The translations under genes and the position numbers were made by a program. The notes under the pieces are model-generated. The model saw nothing but the letters and a program-made list of their open reading frames with translations, searched no databases and was not told where the DNA came from. This document shows positions 20,155 to 29,447 of a stretch of DNA of 64,000 bases, piece by piece; within the stretch, counting starts at the first letter, position 1, and each line of letters starts with the position of its first letter. This DNA is from Kistimonas asteriae (GTDB lineage: Bacteria > Pseudomonadota > Gammaproteobacteria > Pseudomonadales > Endozoicomonadaceae). Location: contig NZ_JAEVHF010000005.1 in assembly GCF_018263925.1 (NCBI RefSeq), forward strand, positions 212,450-276,449. The letters are read 5' to 3'.

Positions 20155-20868
20155 CTAAAACGGGAAAAATGGACTGTTCAGCACCTTCATCAACCAGCCT
20201 GGCTCATGAATATTTTCCTGATACCCCACGCCGGAATACGTAATTCTGGCCTCTGCCAAACGCCGCGAGGAGACCTCATTGTTGGTATCAATATCTTCCG
20301 GTCGGACCAGGCCGCTCAAGCGAACAAACTCGGCTTCATTATTCAGCTTCAGCCACTTCTCGCCCTTCACCCTCAACGCACCGCTTTTCATAACTTCCAT
20401 GACCTGAACGGTGACATAGCCGCTCTGAATGCTGTAGCCCCGGGATAGCGCCGTGTTACCGGTAAAATTTCTGTTGGGAGCCACATTAAATGCCAGAGAG
20501 TTAGCACCTCCCAGAATATCAGCCCCTGTTTTACCAAAGATGGTGGGGTCCGCCATGCTGAGAGTCCCTCGCTTATCAAGGGTCGTATTGGAATCCTTGG
20601 TAATTCGGGTACCGTCTTCCAGTTTTACCGTGAGAATGTCCCCGGAACGGTAGGCCCTGCGATCAGAAAACAGTTGCATGGAGTAGGCTTTGCTAAACAG
20701 GCTGCCATGATGATCAACAGACGTATTGACGACGGGTTGCTCCGGTGCCTGTGCCACAGCCTCTTCTGCCACCGGGATCTGCCGCAGTATTTTCTGCTGT
20801 GGGGCGGTGGAACAGCCCACTAATGCCACCAGCCCAATCAACGTCAGAAAGCAAATACTAATCCTCAT
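20155..20868 (-). CDS. flgH: flagellar L-ring lipoprotein FlgH
   Basis: FlgH, 237 residues, is the outer-membrane L-ring lipoprotein. The signal peptide ends in a lipobox LVGC, so the mature N terminus is Cys-Ser-Thr. Conserved blocks include SLFSKAYSMQLFSDRRAYRSGD, DGTRITKDSNTTLDK and the C-terminal SGLVRPEDIDTNNEVSSRRLAEARI. The ATG at 20868 follows GGGGTGA and is preferred. A GTG at 20874 overlaps the flgG stop and adds two residues. Confidence 0.95.
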   Translation of the reverse strand: MRISICFLTLIGLVALVGCSTAPQQKILRQIPVAEEAVAQAPEQPVVNTSVDHHGSLFSKAYSMQLFSDRRAYRSGDILTVKLEDGTRITKDSNTTLDKRGTLSMADPTIFGKTGADILGGANSLAFNVAPNRNFTGNTALSRGYSIQSGYVTVQVMEVMKSGALRVKGEKWLKLNNEAEFVRLSGLVRPEDIDTNNEVSSRRLAEARITYSGVGYQENIHEPGWLMKVLNSPFFPF

Positions 20869-20870
20869 GA

Positions 20871-21659
20871 TCACCCCAGCGACTGATTGGCAAATTGCAT
20901 CATCTGGTCGGCAGCGGAAATGACCTTGGAATTCATCTCGTAAGCACGCTGTACCGAAATCATGTTAACCAGTTCTTCCACCGCGCTGACGTTAGACATT
21001 TCCAGGGTAAACTGCTTGATTTTCCCGACGCCGTTGGCGCCTGCCAGATTCTCCACCGGCGCACCACTGGCAGCGGTTTCAACGTACAGGTTGCCACCCT
21101 TTGACTGCAGGCCTGCAGGATTGACGAACGTAATCAATGGAATCTGTCCCAGGTCAACTGGCTCGACAACACCCGGCAGGGAAGCGACCACGCTGCCGTC
21201 TTCACTGATAGTGACAGCCACTGCATCACTGGGAATCTGTATACCGGGCTCCAGGGGCAGACCGTTGGCGGTCACAATCGTTCCCTCAGCATTCATGTGA
21301 AACTGTCCGTTACGGGTATAGGCCTGAGATCCGTCTGCCATCGCGATCTGGAAAAAACCGCCACCAACAACCGCCATATCCAGTGCCTGTTCGGTCGTCT
21401 GGTAGTTCCCTGTGGTGAATATTTTCTGGGTGCCCGTGACCCGGACACCGGTGCCGACCTGCATCCCGGAAGGCAGGATGTTCTGCTGATCCGCTAACGC
21501 CCCCGGCTGCTTTTCAATGTGATAGAAAAGGTCTTCAAAGCTGACCCGGTCACGCTTGAATCCAACGGTATTGACGTTAGCGAGATTGTTGGAAATCGTC
21601 GCCATATGGCGATCCTGAGCCGCCAGGCCGGTCTTACTGATCCATAAAGCCGGATTCAT
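20871..21659 (-). CDS. flgG: distal rod protein FlgG
   Basis: FlgG, 262 residues, makes the distal rod. The N terminus MNPALWISKTGLAAQDRHMA, then ISNNLANVNTVGFKRDRV, and the C terminus EMSNVSAVEELVNMISVQRAYEMNSKVI are the flagellar rod/hook D0 signatures, and the overall length is the family's. It lies in the flgBCDEFGHIJKL run. Confidence 0.97.
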   Translation of the reverse strand: MNPALWISKTGLAAQDRHMATISNNLANVNTVGFKRDRVSFEDLFYHIEKQPGALADQQNILPSGMQVGTGVRVTGTQKIFTTGNYQTTEQALDMAVVGGGFFQIAMADGSQAYTRNGQFHMNAEGTIVTANGLPLEPGIQIPSDAVAVTISEDGSVVASLPGVVEPVDLGQIPLITFVNPAGLQSKGGNLYVETAASGAPVENLAGANGVGKIKQFTLEMSNVSAVEELVNMISVQRAYEMNSKVISAADQMMQFANQSLG

Positions 21660-21686
21660 CGTCCCTGTACCCCTCTGTACTCCCTG

Positions 21687-22427
21687 TTATTCTGTACGAA
21701 TCAGCTGGTCGCCACTGGCAGCCAGCGTCTCCGTCGTCTTCATCACCTTGAACTGAAACTCAAACTGCCGCGCCAGGTTCATGAACTGAACCATTTCCTC
21801 GACCGCATTGACATTGCTGGCTTCCAGATAGCCGGGCTTCACCTGAACGGAGGCATCCTGATCCGCCTCCTGTCCGTCAATGCGTCGAAACAGACCGTCT
21901 GGTCCTTTGATAATGTCCTGAGAATCCGGATTGACCAGTTTGATCTGGCCTATCGCCACCGGCTGAATCGTCGCGCCGCCGACCGGTACAATATTGATCG
22001 TTCCATCACCGCCAATCTCAATGTGACGGTATTGTGGGATATCGATAGCGCCGCCCAGGCTTGCAACCGGACGACCACTGCCGGTGACCAGCTGGCCTTC
22101 CGCATCAAGACGCAGATGACCTGCCCGGGTATACGCTTCCTGCCCCTCGTGATCCAAAACAGAAATCCATCCTTCATCCGAAATCGCAATATCGAGATTG
22201 CGCCCGGTATGAATGGCTGGTCCTACCCCCGTGGCGCTGCTGGTGCCCGTTGCTACGGTCATCGCCCGACTCTGATGACCATCCCCCTGGAGCGGCACAG
22301 CCATGGAGTGAACAAAGTCCTTTCGGAAACCCCGGGTGTTCAGGTTTGCCAGATTGTTGGCATGCACCTGCTGTGCCCGCATGGCGCGGGTCACACCTGA
22401 AAAACCGATGTACAGGGACTTATCCAT
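21687..22427 (-). CDS. flgF: proximal rod protein FlgF
   Basis: FlgF, 246 residues, is a proximal rod subunit. MDKSLYIGFSGVTRAMRAQQ, then HANNLANLNTRGFRKDFV and the C-terminal YLEASNVNAVEEMVQFMNLARQFEFQFKVM identify it. Normal length for the family. Confidence 0.96.
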   Translation of the reverse strand: MDKSLYIGFSGVTRAMRAQQVHANNLANLNTRGFRKDFVHSMAVPLQGDGHQSRAMTVATGTSSATGVGPAIHTGRNLDIAISDEGWISVLDHEGQEAYTRAGHLRLDAEGQLVTGSGRPVASLGGAIDIPQYRHIEIGGDGTINIVPVGGATIQPVAIGQIKLVNPDSQDIIKGPDGLFRRIDGQEADQDASVQVKPGYLEASNVNAVEEMVQFMNLARQFEFQFKVMKTTETLAASGDQLIRTE

Positions 22428-22454
22428 GTCGTCGGGCTCCTGTCTGTCCCATCA

Positions 22455-23681
22455 TCAGATGATATTCATCAGTGTCTGGGTCAGGCTGTTAGATGTCTCA
22501 ATGGTCTTGGCATTAGACTGATAGTTACGCTGGGCCTCGATGAGTCGCACCAACTCAATCGACAGATCAACATTGGATAACTCCAAAGCGCCTGCCTGCA
22601 GCGAACCCAGCGTGCCTGTGCCAGCCAGGCCATACGCTGGATCTCCAGACTCATAACCTGCTCGCCACAAACTGTCTCCAACCGGTTGCAGCCCCTGCTC
22701 ATTGGTAAAACCTGCAAGAATGATCTGCCCCTGAGTCAGTGTCTGACCGTTAGAATAAATCGCCTGAACCTGTCCCTCTTCACTGACCTGGATGCCTGCC
22801 ATCTTTCCCGGAGGAAAGCCATTCTGAATAGCACCGTTAACCGACGAGCTGATACCCAGCTGCGTCATATTAGTAAGATCAAGGTTAAGGTTTAATGCAT
22901 CGGCACCGTTAGCCAGTGTTGCCGCTGGAACGGTTTGTGTATATGAGCCACTACCTGTAGATATCTGACCGTCAGTATCAAAGTTCAGCGTATTTGCTGT
23001 GCCAACATCCGCGCCATCCAACTGGTAATGAATGCTCCACTGATTAGCAACCGTCTGGTCTTTAGCAAAATACAGACCTAGCGTATGGGGGTTACCCAAA
23101 CTGTCATAAACATTAAATGCCATGGTGGTGTTATAACTGTTAGGATCAGATGAACTAAATGTGGCAACCGAAGGAATATCGCTACGGGAATCCAGATTAA
23201 TGAGTCCCTCCAGTGCGGTTGTGGCCTGAGCCGGCATATCGGACGAATCTATCTGCAGGTCCGTAATACTACCCGACAGTATGTTACCACTGGTATCCGA
23301 GGCGAAACCCTGTAACCGGTTTCCCAGGTTATCTACCACATAGTTATCGCGATCAAGATCAAAATAACCGGCACGGCTGTACAGGTATGAACCATTATCA
23401 TTCACTACAAAAAAGCCATTACCTGTTATCGCCATATCCAGAACACCATTGGTATAATTGAAGTTACCCTGCTGGAAACTCTGGGAAATGGCTGACACTT
23501 TAACCCCCGCGCCATTAACAACACGACTGTTACTACCGCTATAAGTTGAAGCATACACATCTGCGAATTCAACCCGAGACGACTTGAATCCAACCGTATT
23601 GGAGTTGGCAATGTTGTTACTGACCACTTCCAGATCCTGCTTTGCGGCCTTCATACCGCTCAAACCAATGCCGAATGACAT
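22455..23681 (-). CDS. flgE: flagellar hook protein FlgE
   Basis: FlgE, 408 residues, is the hook subunit. The N-terminal MSFGIGLSGMKAAKQDLEVV, NNIANSNTVGFKSSR and the C-terminal ELSNVDLSIELVRLIEAQRNYQSNAKTIETS form the D0 domain, and the middle domains are Asn/Ser/Thr rich. Hook length would be set by FliK encoded at 29448. Confidence 0.97.
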   Translation of the reverse strand: MSFGIGLSGMKAAKQDLEVVSNNIANSNTVGFKSSRVEFADVYASTYSGSNSRVVNGAGVKVSAISQSFQQGNFNYTNGVLDMAITGNGFFVVNDNGSYLYSRAGYFDLDRDNYVVDNLGNRLQGFASDTSGNILSGSITDLQIDSSDMPAQATTALEGLINLDSRSDIPSVATFSSSDPNSYNTTMAFNVYDSLGNPHTLGLYFAKDQTVANQWSIHYQLDGADVGTANTLNFDTDGQISTGSGSYTQTVPAATLANGADALNLNLDLTNMTQLGISSSVNGAIQNGFPPGKMAGIQVSEEGQVQAIYSNGQTLTQGQIILAGFTNEQGLQPVGDSLWRAGYESGDPAYGLAGTGTLGSLQAGALELSNVDLSIELVRLIEAQRNYQSNAKTIETSNSLTQTLMNII

Positions 23682-23742
23682 GGCGTACCTCCTCTGTACT
23701 GACGTTACTGATAAATACTGCTACTGCAGTTTTCCTTACTCG

Positions 23743-24402
23743 TTATTCCTGTATTTTGCTGACCTGCGAGACCGCCATCGCCCCGATACCTGCAAGGTTA
23801 AGCTCTATCTCCTTTCCACCACCGGGTATTACGACGCTATCCACCTTCGTGCTCAACGCTATGGGTATGGACTGCTCTTCCGTGCCGTAAGTCGCAGAAG
23901 CAGATATTGAATACATGCCTTTAGCCAGGCTATCTGTAGTGAAAGGCACGGTGCCGGAGGCCTGCGCACCCAAATCAATGCTATCCACTATCTGTCCAGA
24001 GGCATCCTGGATGTAGAGTTGAACCCTGTCGGCAGACACCGGTACCTGCACCTCACCGGTCATGGTACCGCTGCTTTCCAGCTCCATGATGTTAATAGGG
24101 ACTGTAACCGTTTTGCCCACCAGGTCTGTGGCCTGCATAGCCTGTGAATATTGCAGCGAGCTGACTAAGCCCGTGATTTGACTATTGAGACTACTCAGGT
24201 TTTCCACACTGGTAATCTGGGCCAACTGTCCGACAAACTCACTGCTGCTCTGGGGATTCAGGGGATCCTGATTATTGATCTCCGCCAGCAGCATCTGCAT
24301 GAATTCCTCCTGTCCCATGCCGCTGGTGCTATTCGCAGCACTAACGCCCGTAGTACCTGACGAGGATGAGCTGCCTGACAGCCCAGGGATATCCAATGCC
24401 AT
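23743..24402 (-). CDS. flgD: hook-cap/assembly protein FlgD
   Basis: FlgD, 219 residues, caps the growing hook. The N-terminal segment QEEFMQMLLAEINNQDPLNPQSSSEFVGQLAQ is the family signature; the C-terminal part has the FlgD Ig-like and Tudor-like regions (GKTVTVPI, ISASATYG). Normal length. Confidence 0.95.
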   Translation of the reverse strand: MALDIPGLSGSSSSSGTTGVSAANSTSGMGQEEFMQMLLAEINNQDPLNPQSSSEFVGQLAQITSVENLSSLNSQITGLVSSLQYSQAMQATDLVGKTVTVPINIMELESSGTMTGEVQVPVSADRVQLYIQDASGQIVDSIDLGAQASGTVPFTTDSLAKGMYSISASATYGTEEQSIPIALSTKVDSVVIPGGGKEIELNLAGIGAMAVSQVSKIQE

Positions 24403-24412
24403 GACAACCTCC

Positions 24413-24844
24413 TTATTGTCCCAGCGTCAGCAGCCGCTGCTGCATTTTCTTGGCGGTCGACATCAGTTCGACACTGCTCTGGTAACTGCGCGATGCCGAC
24501 ATCATGTCAGCCATTTCGCCGATCATGTTGATCTTGGGGAAAAAAACATAGCCTTCAGCATCGGCGCCAGGGTGATCCGGCATATAACGACGGTCTTCAT
24601 CCGATGCTTCGATTTCCATAATTTCACTGACCGTCACCTTGGCAACCGGCCGGCTCGGACCGTCCATCGATCGGAGCTGGTCATCAAACACCAGGGAAAA
24701 AACCGGTTTGCGTACCTTGTAGGCCTCATCCGGTGTAGCCCCGGCGCTTTCCGCGTTGGCCATATTACTGGCTATGGTGTTAAGTCGGATGGTCTGCGCA
24801 GTAGCAGCCGATCCGGCTATGGTGAAAACATCACTCAGCGACAT
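24413..24844 (-). CDS. flgC: proximal rod protein FlgC
   Basis: FlgC, 143 residues. It has the rod D0 signature RLNTIASNMANAESAGATPDEAYK and the C-terminal INMIGEMADMMSASRSYQSSVELM. The spacing of 14 bases to flgB indicates one transcript from the sigma54 promoter at 25293. Confidence 0.96.
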   Translation of the reverse strand: MSLSDVFTIAGSAATAQTIRLNTIASNMANAESAGATPDEAYKVRKPVFSLVFDDQLRSMDGPSRPVAKVTVSEIMEIEASDEDRRYMPDHPGADAEGYVFFPKINMIGEMADMMSASRSYQSSVELMSTAKKMQQRLLTLGQ

Positions 24845-24858
24845 ACCTGACCTCCCTG

Positions 24859-25245
24859 TCAGCGCCCGTTAATTGCCCTGTCGAGGCCTTTGAATTTCAT
24901 ATTGAGAAAGGCGAAGCTGGTCTGGAAATCCAGCGTATTGCGGGCAAAGGCTGCCTGTTCAATGCCCAGTTCAACGGTATTGCCATCTGCTGTCTGCTGG
25001 TTGGGAATGCGATACTTCGTCATCCCATCGACAGACTGTGACGGTAAATCCATGTGATGGTTGTCTGATGAAGACAAGCCAACGCTATTTTCCAATGCCC
25101 GGTCAAAAGCAAAGACCGCATCCATGGCCTTGAACCCGGGGGTATCCACATTTGCCAGGTTACTGGCAAGTACCGTGCTGCGCTGTATCCTGAACTGCAG
25201 GGCTTGCGGATGAACCCCAAGTCCCTTGTCAAAGCTGATTCCCAT
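24859..25245 (-). CDS. flgB: proximal rod protein FlgB
   Basis: FlgB, 128 residues, is the first rod component. The RSTVLASNLANVDTPGFKAMD signature and the C-terminal EQAAFARNTLDFQTSFAFLNMKFKGL are clear. It heads the flgB-flgL operon; a near-consensus sigma54 promoter ends about 48 bases before the start codon. Confidence 0.96.
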   Translation of the reverse strand: MGISFDKGLGVHPQALQFRIQRSTVLASNLANVDTPGFKAMDAVFAFDRALENSVGLSSSDNHHMDLPSQSVDGMTKYRIPNQQTADGNTVELGIEQAAFARNTLDFQTSFAFLNMKFKGLDRAINGR

Positions 25246-25292
25246 AAAGACGTCCTGTCTTTTATTGTTATGGCATCAAGTCTCTAATGATT

Positions 25293-25308
25293 TGCCAGAA
25301 GCGTGCCA
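25293..25308 (-). promoter_or_regulatory. sigma54 (-24/-12) promoter of the flgB operon
   Basis: On the minus strand the sequence reads TGGCACGCTTCTGGCA, against the sigma54 consensus TGGCACG-N4-TTGCA. GG and GC are separated by exactly 10 bases, and only one consensus base differs. It lies upstream of flgB in a locus that encodes a GAFTGA-type activator (lafK), which makes LafK control likely. Confidence 0.8.
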
Positions 25309-25525
25309 ATCTATCCATCAAGAAGAATAACAATGCTGCGGTGACCCACGGTGACACGCTCATCCCCGAGATAAAGCCATTCCTATTCTTTTAACAACTC
25401 ACCTTGCAGATACCGGCCGGTCAGATATCTTGAAAAGATGGGCCGGATTTTCCGGAATGCACTTTCCGCCTGATCCGGTAAAGCGGAACCGCCTTTCCGG
25501 TGATGGCCGGTATGAGGGACAGCGT

Positions 25526-26260
25526 ATGAAAACATCGGTTAAGGCATTGCCAATCATCGCCGCCTTCTTGCTGGTGATTCCCGTGGCAATACACGCGGAG
25601 AATACGCAACCTGACACTGACGCGGCTACACAGATTGTGGATGCCGCCACTGCGGCACTGATGGAAAAGACCACGGCCTACATCCGTGATCCAGCCACCA
25701 GCCTTCAACAGGTCACAGTTCCCCCGCCCTCCGTCGATACGCTGGCTCCGTGCCAACATACTCCCGAGATTATTATTCCCGGCCAGAACCGCCTTCTGGT
25801 GGGTAATATCACGGTGAAAGCCGTGTGCCGTGAACCCCGCTGGTCCATCCATGCCAAAGCGAATATCCGCATTGAGCTGCCTGTCGTTAAAAGTGCCCGC
25901 ACGATAGACCGTGATCAGCTGATCCGGTCCGATGACCTGATCATTCAACCGGTGAGCCTGAGCCAGATACGGGGTCGCTATTTTGCCCATAAAACGGAAC
26001 TGACGGGGCAAATGGCCAGCCGGAGAATAACGCCCGCACAGATTGTTCGTCCGGATATGGTCGAACCGCCCAGGATCATCCGGAAAAATGACGATGTAAT
26101 GATCGAAGCCAGAATCAATGGTGTCACGGTCACCATGAAAGGGATGGCGCTCGAGGGGGGGGCAATGAATGAAACAATTCAGGTGAGAAACAGTTCATCG
26201 GGCAAGGTTGTGAAAGCAAAAGTGATCACTTCCGGGAAAGTCGTCACGGGCATGCCCTGA
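25526..26260 (+). CDS. flgA: P-ring assembly chaperone FlgA
   Basis: FlgA, 244 residues, is a periplasmic chaperone for P-ring formation. A signal peptide (LPIIAAFLLVIPVAIHAE) leads into a SAF-like domain; the C-terminal region (RRITPAQIVRPDMVEPP, VMIEARINGVTVTMKGMALEGG) matches the family. The start is ATG 26 bases after GAGGGA at 25526; the frame opens at 25430 but upstream residues show no similarity. Divergent from flgB. Its stop codon directly abuts that of motB on the other strand. Confidence 0.92.
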   Translation: MKTSVKALPIIAAFLLVIPVAIHAENTQPDTDAATQIVDAATAALMEKTTAYIRDPATSLQQVTVPPPSVDTLAPCQHTPEIIIPGQNRLLVGNITVKAVCREPRWSIHAKANIRIELPVVKSARTIDRDQLIRSDDLIIQPVSLSQIRGRYFAHKTELTGQMASRRITPAQIVRPDMVEPPRIIRKNDDVMIEARINGVTVTMKGMALEGGAMNETIQVRNSSSGKVVKAKVITSGKVVTGMP

Positions 26261-27244
26261 TTATTCTTCCACGGATTCCTCCGTGACGGGCGATGGCACC
26301 AGGTCAGCGGGTAGAGTGTTCGCGTTGGTTTCCTCCTTGATGTCCTCCATCGTCTCCTCCGACACCGGTGATTCTTTGTCTTTTCCATCCGTGTCAATGG
26401 GCGAAAACAGCCTGCCCAGTTTTTTTTCTGTTTCTTCATTGAGCAGGAGCAGTTCAATCCGACGGTTCGCGCCGGACTCCGGATTACCGGGATGGATCGG
26501 CATATGATCTGACAACCCCGACACCATCAGGAACCGCTCATCCGGAATCCCCCCATAAGCCAGAGTTCTCTGCGCCACCTGCGCCCGGGCACCGGATAGT
26601 TTCCAGTTACCGTGAAAATGGTTTTCGGAAAAAGAGGCTCCATCTGTATGGCCGCTGACCAGGATCTTGTTTTGGGTCTTGCCCAACACCTGCGCCATCA
26701 TCAGTAAGAGGTCTTCATAGTACGGTGTCAGCCGACTACTCCCCCGGCGAAACATGTGCTTGTCCTCAAAATCTAGGATAACCAAGCGTAATCCTTCCGG
26801 TAACACTTCCATATAGACCGGGTCATCTTGCTGGTACTGGGTTTTCTCACTCCCCAACAGCATTCGGAGATCCCCCATGACGTCATCAAAACTCAGTTTC
26901 TCTCCCTTGGGGCTTGGCTGGCTATCGCCTATCACATCGGGACCAGCTCTACCCTGCAAGCTGGGGCCCTTGCTGGAGATTTCCTTCACCGTGCTGGGTG
27001 AACCCGTGAGTTTGATCGGATGGGGGGAGCCAGAGTGCCGGAAGGCACCGGGATCCTTGAAATAGGCCGTGATACTCTCAAGCTGTTCCTCGTCGGTCAC
27101 ACTGAGCAACCAGAGCACCATGAATAGAGCCATCATCGCCAAGGCCAGGTCTGCCATCGCCACCTTCCAGGAACCACCATGGCCGCCACCGCCACCTTTG
27201 ATGACCTTCTTGACGATAACAACCTTTCCCTTGGACGATGACAC
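26261..27244 (-). CDS. lafU: lateral flagellar stator subunit LafU/MotB
   Basis: A stator protein of 327 residues. Residues about 27-47 form a single membrane helix (WKVAMADLALAMMALFMVLW) carrying Asp32, the residue equivalent to the proton-binding Asp32 of E. coli MotB. An OmpA-like peptidoglycan-binding domain follows at about 190-280 (ILVSGHTDGASFSENHFHGN, SGANRRIELLLL). The C-terminal tail is acidic. The start is GTG 27244, 17 bases after an AAAGGG. With LafT it forms the stator; the similarity to proton-type MotB suggests a proton-driven motor. Confidence 0.9.
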   Translation of the reverse strand: MSSSKGKVVIVKKVIKGGGGGHGGSWKVAMADLALAMMALFMVLWLLSVTDEEQLESITAYFKDPGAFRHSGSPHPIKLTGSPSTVKEISSKGPSLQGRAGPDVIGDSQPSPKGEKLSFDDVMGDLRMLLGSEKTQYQQDDPVYMEVLPEGLRLVILDFEDKHMFRRGSSRLTPYYEDLLLMMAQVLGKTQNKILVSGHTDGASFSENHFHGNWKLSGARAQVAQRTLAYGGIPDERFLMVSGLSDHMPIHPGNPESGANRRIELLLLNEETEKKLGRLFSPIDTDGKDKESPVSEETMEDIKEETNANTLPADLVPSPVTEESVEE

Positions 27245-27263
27245 GGCAGCAGTTCCCTTTTAA

Positions 27264-28118
27264 TCAGCCTTCGTTAACTACTTTTTCCATCTCAAAGAAC
27301 GTGGGCTTGATATCATGGAACAATGTGCCACGACCGGCATCCACTGCGAGCACCGGCGGCATACCATTGCGATAACTGCTCAGGCAGACCTTGATACACT
27401 CAAGTGCCTTGATTTCATAGCTGACAGAATACCCGATGGCCTTTGAAATCGGGCCAACAAAGCCATAACCGAACAGTACACCCATAAAGGTTCCCACCAG
27501 GGCAGCCGCGATGTGGTTACCGATTTCCTGGGCTGGGCCATCTAACGATCCCATGGTGATAACGATACCCAGTACCGCGGCAATAATCCCGAAACCCGGT
27601 AAGGCTTCAGCCACTTCGTGCAAGGCATGCCCAGGGTGCTCGGCTTCCTCGGCAAAGGTTTTGACCCCCTCATCCATCAGGGCATCAAAATCATGAGGTT
27701 CCAGGTTATCGGCGAGCGAAAGACGCACATAGTCACAGATGAAATGAACGAGGAGATGCTTGCTCTGAATGGTTGGAAACTTGGCAAACAGGGCACTCTT
27801 TTCCGGATCTTCGATATGCTCTTCTAATGCTTTTTTTCCACCAGGCTTACGCGCTGTCTTGAAAAGGTCATGCATGAGATGAAGCAGATTCATGAACAGT
27901 TCAGCGTTATATCCTGAACCGGTGAACACATACTTGGAATGACGCCCGGTATCCTTGACCACATGCATGGGGTTTGCGAGCACAAAGGCACCGAATGCCG
28001 CCCCCCCGATGATCAGCACCTCAAAAGGCTGCCAGAGTGCCATCAATTTACCGTGGGACAGCACATAGCCGACCCCGACCGACAAGATAACCGTCAACAC
28101 CCCTATAATCTTGGACAT
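27264..28118 (-). CDS. lafT: lateral flagellar stator subunit LafT/MotA
   Basis: MotA-type stator subunit of 284 residues with four membrane helices (SKIIGVLTVILSVGVGYVLS, PFEVLIIGGAAFGAFVL, GFGIIAAVLGIVITMGSL, ALVGTFMGVLFGYGFVGPI) and a large cytoplasmic loop carrying conserved charged residues that contact FliG. It resembles the proton-type MotA of enterics (long form) rather than the shorter PomA, which fits the lateral-type motor. Confidence 0.92.
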   Translation of the reverse strand: MSKIIGVLTVILSVGVGYVLSHGKLMALWQPFEVLIIGGAAFGAFVLANPMHVVKDTGRHSKYVFTGSGYNAELFMNLLHLMHDLFKTARKPGGKKALEEHIEDPEKSALFAKFPTIQSKHLLVHFICDYVRLSLADNLEPHDFDALMDEGVKTFAEEAEHPGHALHEVAEALPGFGIIAAVLGIVITMGSLDGPAQEIGNHIAAALVGTFMGVLFGYGFVGPISKAIGYSVSYEIKALECIKVCLSSYRNGMPPVLAVDAGRGTLFHDIKPTFFEMEKVVNEG

Positions 28119-28122
28119 AGTT

Positions 28123-28881
28123 TCAGGTACTCCGCCACGATTCCATATAGCTTCTGAGTTTCAACACACCCTGACGATGCAGCTGACACACTCTGGATTC
28201 TGTGATGTCCAGAATCAGAGCTATTTCTTTCATGTTCATTTCATGCACGTAATAGAGGTTCAGCAATTGCTGTTCCCGCTCAGGCATCAGCCCAATAGCA
28301 TCAGCCAACGCCTTGCCGCAGCTGGCCTTGAGAAAGCCTGCGTCAACCGGCGCATCTTCCCTGCCAGGCTCACTGTTCTCTTCCAGCACATCCAGGCTGA
28401 GGAGACGAGCACCATGGGTATTCATCAGCATGTGCTGGTAGTCCTGTAAATCCATCTCCAGCTCGGCGGCAATATCCCTGTCCGTCGCTGGACGTCCCAA
28501 TCTTGCTTCGACAGCCGAGATAGCCCGGGTGATCTTCTGGCTCTCCTCCCGGATCCGGCGAGGCCGCCAGTCTCCCTCCCGAACCAGATCCACCATGGCG
28601 CCCCGTATCCTCGGGCGGGCAAAATACTCAAACGCAACATTGGTGCTCTGATCGTATCGTCCTGCCGCTTCCAGCAAGCCCACTACGCCGGACTGGATTA
28701 AATCCTCCACCGGCGTACTGTGTCCCAAAGAGCCAGCCAGGTGATAGGCAATCTTCCTGACCAACCCCATATGCTTGCGCACAAGCGCATTGACACCGGA
28801 TTCCTGGATATTCCGGTAGTTGTTGACGGCTTCGGACTGATCCTCTGCTTTCATCGGCGGTTCACCGTCATCCCTGCTCAC
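28123..28881 (-). CDS. lafS: flagellar sigma28 factor (FliA/LafS)
   Basis: An RNA polymerase sigma28 factor of 252 residues for late flagellar genes. Region 2 (LVRKHMGLVRKIAYHLAG, IQSGVVGLLEAAGRYDQ, FEYFARPRIRGAMVDLVRE), region 3 (RRIREESQKITRAISAVEA) and region 4 (LPEREQQLLNLYYVHEMNMKEIALILDITESRVCQLHRQ) are complete. The start could be GTG 28881 (with AAGGG upstream) or ATG 28854; the longer form is given. It would be held by FlgM (15085). Confidence 0.93.
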   Translation of the reverse strand: MSRDDGEPPMKAEDQSEAVNNYRNIQESGVNALVRKHMGLVRKIAYHLAGSLGHSTPVEDLIQSGVVGLLEAAGRYDQSTNVAFEYFARPRIRGAMVDLVREGDWRPRRIREESQKITRAISAVEARLGRPATDRDIAAELEMDLQDYQHMLMNTHGARLLSLDVLEENSEPGREDAPVDAGFLKASCGKALADAIGLMPEREQQLLNLYYVHEMNMKEIALILDITESRVCQLHRQGVLKLRSYMESWRST

Positions 28882-28900
28882 CGTGGCGCCCTTACTCCCG

Positions 28901-29401
28901 TTACTGGATCACCAGGTTAGTTATGAGAATATCGTCAACACCCGGATCTTCGACGCCCTGCTCTTCGAACAACTTATTCAAGCTGTTCAACGCATGTTCT
29001 CCAATCTTGTCCGGCGCTTCGGGCTGAATCACATCGGTGTACGGCAATCCACTGAGCACTTCGATCAGCCGATGGCGAATCATCGGACTGTAATCCACCA
29101 GAACTTCACGGGTTTTCTCATCACGGATTTTGATCGACAGCTCTATCTGCATATACCGTGCACGGCGGTCACCGGTCAGCGAGAGAACAAAGGGGCTCAA
29201 TGGATAAAAAATCGGTTTGGGCGGGGGCTGTTTTTCGTCCACAGTCGGTTCCGCCGAGGCAGAGCCACTCTTCTGCATCATGAAAAACGCTGCCGCACCA
29301 CCGCCAATGCCCACCAGCATCAGCACAATCAGGATGATCAACAACAGGTTGGTCGACTTACCGGAACTCTCCTGTTCCTTGCCGGCTTCCTCTTCACTCA
29401 T
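28901..29401 (-). CDS. fliL: flagellar basal-body/stator-associated FliL (LafF)
   Basis: FliL, 166 residues, is a single-pass inner-membrane protein (helix about 18-42, TNLLLIILIVLMLVGIGGGAAAFFM) whose periplasmic domain encircles stators. The conserved C-terminal part (PLSPFVLSLTGDRRARYMQIELSIKI, VLVDYSPMIRHRLIEVLSGL) is present. Confidence 0.92.
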   Translation of the reverse strand: MSEEEAGKEQESSGKSTNLLLIILIVLMLVGIGGGAAAFFMMQKSGSASAEPTVDEKQPPPKPIFYPLSPFVLSLTGDRRARYMQIELSIKIRDEKTREVLVDYSPMIRHRLIEVLSGLPYTDVIQPEAPDKIGEHALNSLNKLFEEQGVEDPGVDDILITNLVIQ

Positions 29402-29447
29402 GGATTGTCCCCTAACCCACTCATTCTTTTAGTGATTGTTCCGGCTC

